The translations under genes were made by a program, and so were the position numbers. From positions 124,001 through 188,000 of the forward strand of contig NZ_JAEA01000009.1 in NCBI RefSeq assembly GCF_000518665.1: a stretch of 64,000 nt of DNA. The letters run 5' to 3'. This DNA is from Microvirga flocculans ATCC BAA-817 (lineage in GTDB: Bacteria > Pseudomonadota > Alphaproteobacteria > Rhizobiales > Beijerinckiaceae). This document shows, piece by piece, positions 61,128 through 64,000 of this stretch (position 1 is its first letter; each line of letters begins with the position of its first letter). Below the pieces are notes generated by a model. The model saw only the letters and a list, made by a program, of their open reading frames with translations, was not told where the DNA came from and searched no databases.

Positions 61128-62576
61128 ATGACGAAGAACTACATTGCGGGCGAGTGGCGCGTCTCGTCCGAGGCGGCGCCGAACGTCAATCCGTCCAACA
61201 CCAACGATGTGATCGGCGACTATGCCCGCGCCTCCGCGGCGGATGCCGAAGCCGCCATCGCGGCCGCCTACGATGCCTTCCCGGCCTGGTCCCGCTCGTC
61301 GATCCAGACCCGTCATGACATCCTCAAGGCGGTGGGCGACGAAATTCTCGCCCGCAAGGAGGAGCTCGGACGCCTGCTCTCCCGGGAAGAGGGCAAGACC
61401 CTGCCTGAGGGCATCGGCGAGGTGACGCGCGCCGGCCAGATCTTCCACTTCTTCGCGGGCGAGTGCCTGCGCATGGCTGGCGAGAAGGTGCCGTCGGTGC
61501 GGCCCGCCATCGATGTGGAGATCACCCGTGAGCCGGTGGGCGTGGTCGGCCTGATCACGCCCTGGAATTTCCCCATCGCCATTCCGGCCTGGAAGATCGC
61601 TCCGGCGCTCGCCTACGGCAACACGGTGGTGTTCAAGCCTGCCGAACTCGTCCCGGGCTCGGCCCATGCGCTCTCCGAGATCATCGTTCGCGCCGGTGTG
61701 CCGGCGGGCGTGTTCAACCTCGTGATGGGCAAGGGCTCCATCGTGGGTGAGGCCATGCTGCAGAGCCCCAAGGTGGCCGCCATCTCGTTCACCGGCTCCG
61801 TGCCCACGGGCCGCCGAGTGGCGCAGTCCTGCATCGCCGCCGATCCGATGAAGAAGGTGCAGCTGGAGATGGGCGGCAAGAACCCGATGGTGGTTCTCGA
61901 CGATGCCGATCTGAAGGTCGCCGTCGAATGCGCGGTCAACAGCGCTTTCTTCTCCACAGGCCAGCGCTGCACGGCCTCGTCGCGCCTCATCGTGACGGAA
62001 GGCATCCATGACAGGTTCGTGGCGGCCATGCAGGAGCGCATGCAGAATCTTGTCGTCGGCGATGCCTTGAAGGCCGGCACCCATATCGGCCCGGTGGTGG
62101 ATCAGAGCCAACTCGACCAGGATCTGAAATACATCCGGATCGGACAGGAAGAGGGCGCCAGGCTCGTCGCCGGCGGCGAACTGCTGAATCGAGAGTCGCC
62201 CGGATTCTATCTGGCGCCCGCCCTGTTCACGGAGGTGAGCAACTGGATGCGCGTGGCGCGCGAAGAGATCTTCGGGCCGGTGGCCACGGTGATCCGGGCG
62301 AAGGATTACGACGAGGCGCTGGAGATCGCCAACGACACGCCGTTCGGCCTGTCGTCGGGTATCTGCACCACGAGCTTGAAATACGCCTCGCATTTCAAGC
62401 GCAATGCCGAAGCGGGCATGGTGATGGTGAACCTGCCGACGGCGGGCGTGGATTATCACGTGCCTTTCGGTGGGCGGAAGGGCTCGTCCTACGGACCGCG
62501 CGAGCAGGGACGCTACGCGCAGGAATTCTACACTACGGTCAAGACCGCCTACACCTTCGATGGAAATGCCGCTTAA
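61128..62576 (+). CDS. Aldehyde dehydrogenase (2,5-dioxovalerate / ketoglutarate-semialdehyde type)
   Basis: This 482-residue NAD(P)+-dependent enzyme has PWNFPIAIPAWKIAPALAYG, the glycine motif FTGSVPTGRRV, the catalytic Glu in LEMGGKNPMVV, and the catalytic Cys in FFSTGQRCTASSR. The EEIFGPVATVIRA and PFGGRKGSSYGPREQG ends are typical of ketoglutarate-semialdehyde dehydrogenases. With the XylX-like gene it would finish oxidative pentose or sugar-acid breakdown to 2-oxoglutarate. Start ATG 61128 follows an AGG-containing site. An inverted-repeat hairpin follows 51 bases after its stop. Confidence 0.93.
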   Translation: MTKNYIAGEWRVSSEAAPNVNPSNTNDVIGDYARASAADAEAAIAAAYDAFPAWSRSSIQTRHDILKAVGDEILARKEELGRLLSREEGKTLPEGIGEVTRAGQIFHFFAGECLRMAGEKVPSVRPAIDVEITREPVGVVGLITPWNFPIAIPAWKIAPALAYGNTVVFKPAELVPGSAHALSEIIVRAGVPAGVFNLVMGKGSIVGEAMLQSPKVAAISFTGSVPTGRRVAQSCIAADPMKKVQLEMGGKNPMVVLDDADLKVAVECAVNSAFFSTGQRCTASSRLIVTEGIHDRFVAAMQERMQNLVVGDALKAGTHIGPVVDQSQLDQDLKYIRIGQEEGARLVAGGELLNRESPGFYLAPALFTEVSNWMRVAREEIFGPVATVIRAKDYDEALEIANDTPFGLSSGICTTSLKYASHFKRNAEAGMVMVNLPTAGVDYHVPFGGRKGSSYGPREQGRYAQEFYTTVKTAYTFDGNAA

Positions 62577-62627
62577 GGCCTGAAGACCAAAGCGAGCGAA
62601 TAATTTCTTTCTCTCCGCATGACAGCG

Positions 62628-62665
62628 ATGGCCCCGGCATCGTTTCTCTTGGATGCCGGGGCCAT
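62628..62665. terminator. Hairpin after the aldehyde dehydrogenase gene
   Basis: A 14-base perfect stem ATGGCCCCGGCATC / GATGCCGGGGCCAT (62628-62641 with 62652-62665) and a 10-base loop. There is no T tract, so termination is likely but not certain. Confidence 0.7.
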
Positions 62666-62967
62666 TGATCGTATATGATGGCTCAAGATGCTGCGTGAAC
62701 CTTGTTGCACGCAGCATTAACTTTATCGACAAAACCCAGGCAGCTTTCGGGCTCTTCCATTGAACTTTGCCACGCGAACGCCATCATAGCATTTCAGGAA
62801 GCTTCCAGCTTACACGCTCAAAACGTCTGCGATTGCAAACGTTGTTGCATGCCGATGTCGAATCTTTCACCTCGACGATAGGGCGCGCAGCATCGCTGCT
62901 TCAGATTCGTAGGCTGTTGGTTTCATGAGTTGGTGAGTGGCACTCAGCGAATAATAGAGAACTTAAT
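62666..62967. other. Non-coding AT-richer gap with a second hairpin
   Basis: This 300-base stretch holds no convincing gene. It contains ATGCTGCGTG / CACGCAGCAT (62688-62697 with 62708-62717), a perfect 10-base stem, and AACGT/AAACGTT repeats near 62820-62850. GAGAA stands just before the ATG at 62968. I cannot assign promoter boxes. Confidence 0.5.
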
Positions 62968-63759
62968 ATGGTTACTTCCCGGCGTTATCTCATTGCTTCC
63001 TCTCTTGCGCGTTTGATTCGCAAGGAGAGAGGGGGCAATCGTGTGACGGAAGGCCACTTCCCCAACCAGGCCGACCGCAGTTCCTTCGTGGTGGTCGAGG
63101 GAGACAAGGGCAGCCTCGTTTTGCTCCACGCAGGTCCGGGCGGGCCGGTCGAGGAGCGCACCGAGGTTCCGCGCGCTCACGCCGAAGCCCTGCTCGATGT
63201 CACCCCCGGCAAGCTCGATTATCTGCTCACCCATCTGACCGTCGGCACGCGCGACATCCAGATCGTCCGCTTCGTCACTCCGGGTCCGCTGGACCTGATC
63301 TCCGTCTCGTTCGAGAGCGACGAAGAGGCCCGCGACTTCCGGCCGCTTTCCTGGTTCGGGCCGGATGTGACGGCGGAAGTGGCTTATCAGAACCGCTCTA
63401 TCGCCCTGAACGGAGCGCCTCAGGCGCCGGACGTTCCCATGTCCAACGCGGCGCTCAACAGCCTGCTCGACGCCCTCGAGAACCGTTACGTGGCTCCCCG
63501 TGGTTATACGCCATCCGCTCCGACGCGCAGCCCCGCCGAAGCCGCTCCCGCTCCGCGCCATGCGCCGCCTGCGGCATCCGCTCCATCGTCCGGAGAGAGA
63601 GCTGCGCCGGGTCAGAGAGGCGTCCTGTCCAGGCCTGCGGCTCCGGTCGATGCCGACATGGGCGACGAAGAATCTCATGACGAGAACGATCTGAACCTCA
63701 ACATCGAGGACAATGTGATCCGCGAGCTGGCCCGCTCGCTTCGGCCGCAGCGCCGGTAG
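62968..63759 (+). CDS. CYTH-like domain protein, probably degenerate
   Basis: The 263-residue protein has an N-terminal half resembling CYTH (triphosphate tunnel) domains: SRRYLIASSLARLIRKERGG, RVTEGHFP, a strand with FVVVEGDKGSLVLLHAGPGG and the late WFGPDVTAEVAYQNRSIAL. The defining ExExK is replaced by residues VTSRR, so catalysis is doubtful. The second half is an Ala/Pro-rich linker (about 165-230) and an acidic end with NLNIEDNVIRELARSLRPQRR. The family call is from pattern memory only. Start ATG 62968 (MVTSRRYLIA). Confidence 0.55.
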   Translation: MVTSRRYLIASSLARLIRKERGGNRVTEGHFPNQADRSSFVVVEGDKGSLVLLHAGPGGPVEERTEVPRAHAEALLDVTPGKLDYLLTHLTVGTRDIQIVRFVTPGPLDLISVSFESDEEARDFRPLSWFGPDVTAEVAYQNRSIALNGAPQAPDVPMSNAALNSLLDALENRYVAPRGYTPSAPTRSPAEAAPAPRHAPPAASAPSSGERAAPGQRGVLSRPAAPVDADMGDEESHDENDLNLNIEDNVIRELARSLRPQRR

Positions 63760-63816
63760 AGCATTTTCGGCGAAGTGGATCTGCTGCGCCGTTCAAGAAT
63801 GCGACACGGGAAAGAC

Positions 63817-63850
63817 GAAAGCCGATTCCACATCAGTGGAATCGGCTTTC
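63817..63850. repeat. Perfect 15-base inverted repeat (REP-like hairpin)
   Basis: GAAAGCCGATTCCAC (63817-63831) and its exact complement (63836-63850) enclose ATCA. The GCCGATTCCAC core recurs at 27281 and 59674, so this is probably a dispersed extragenic element that may also act as a terminator. Confidence 0.75.
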
Positions 63851-63877
63851 ATCGCTCGAACGAGAGTTGACGGAACG

Positions 63878-63909
63878 AGGCCTGCGTCGATCCGGGACGC
63901 AGGCCTTTT
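63878..63909 (+). terminator. Rho-independent terminator after the CYTH-like gene
   Basis: An 11-base perfect stem AGGCCTGCGTC / GACGCAGGCCT (63878-63888 with 63896-63906), 7-base loop and TTTT. From here to the window end no gene start is visible. A minus-strand frame ending in TGA at 63978-63980 could belong to a gene beyond the window, but this cannot be judged. Confidence 0.85.
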
Positions 63910-64000
63910 CTCTGCATGGAGCGGGAAGGGATGCCTCTGCCCCCTGATCCGTGTCTTCGGTTTCGTCGATCCTCCGATCAGCTCGGCAGAACGATGCAGC

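Noticed and set aside
62618-62680. 19-codon ORF (MTAMAPASF...) after the aldehyde dehydrogenase gene
   Set aside because: No ribosome-binding site; it is made of the two arms of the hairpin.
63910-64000. C-terminus of a leftward gene ending in TGA at 63978-63980
   Set aside because: Only six codons are inside the window; not enough to support a CDS.
1-64000. CRISPR arrays, insertion sequences, prophage, tRNA or rRNA genes
   Set aside because: No regularly spaced repeats, transposase motifs, phage genes or cloverleaf/rRNA cores were seen; the only rRNA likeness is the 17-base tail at 27388-27404.

Overview
This is a high-GC (mid-60s percent by eye) chromosomal segment of an alphaproteobacterium, most likely of the Hyphomicrobiales. 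A relative of Microvirga or Methylobacteriaceae is my best guess, but the genus is not proven. The lineage is suggested by the PhaR tail, the zinc-independent L32, the HWE-family histidine kinase, the bacterial EtfB-lysine-methyltransferase homologue, the XylX-like dehydratase next to an aldehyde dehydrogenase, and the style of the extragenic palindromes. I see no rRNA or tRNA gene, CRISPR array, prophage or insertion sequence.

Layout. 1-13.4 kb is housekeeping: the PhaR end, a degenerate GGDEF/EAL protein, rpmF, mtgA, ispA, an EamA transporter, a GNAT, kup, ispG, a Zur-like regulator, an EtfB methyltransferase, a glycosyltransferase and DNA topoisomerase IB. 13.6-16.2 kb is a cyanide-insensitive cytochrome bd operon (cydA, cydB and a 43-residue DUF2474-type peptide). 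16.2-19.8 kb holds an AT-rich, heavily structured non-coding stretch followed by a type I secretion ABC/HlyD pair. 20-26 kb is a trehalose operon (membrane-anchored OtsA, OtsB, a GH15 glucosidase, glucokinase). 27-30.6 kb carries an extragenic palindrome cluster, a solitary 24-codon ORF with an exceptionally strong ribosome-binding site, prfC and an HWE kinase.

30.7-44.5 kb is an amino-sugar and peptidoglycan-recycling island. One leftward operon holds anmK, a beta-lactamase-fold hydrolase, murQ and a BadF-type kinase, then a bestrophin-like protein and a PfkB kinase. A divergent rightward set encodes a peptide-type substrate-binding protein and two permeases but no ATPase. A leftward nag operon (GlcNAc kinase, GntR regulator, SIS-domain deaminase-like protein, NagA) faces it. 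Three promoters of the island share a candidate operator with TGG triplets 11 bases apart, which fits control by the island's GntR regulator. Together the genes would take 1,6-anhydro-MurNAc, MurNAc and GlcNAc to glucosamine-6-phosphate and fructose-6-phosphate.

44.7-48.2 kb is a thiBPQ operon behind a clear TPP riboswitch. 48.2-55.2 kb has tex, a YegD-type Hsp70, PEP carboxylase and a small basic protein. 55.4-62.6 kb mixes a DapA-family aldolase/dehydratase, a divergent SDR, a chromate transporter, a LOG-like protein, a proline-rich small protein, and a XylX-like dehydratase with a ketoglutarate-semialdehyde-type dehydrogenase. The last CDS looks like a degenerate CYTH-fold protein, followed by strong hairpins.

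The items I consider least explained are the 24-codon minigene and its switch-like leader (27.3-27.5 kb), the structured leader ahead of the type I secretion genes (16.3-16.7 kb), the shared amino-sugar operator, and the sensor-anchored OtsA. All functions are read from sequence and family knowledge; no database search was possible.
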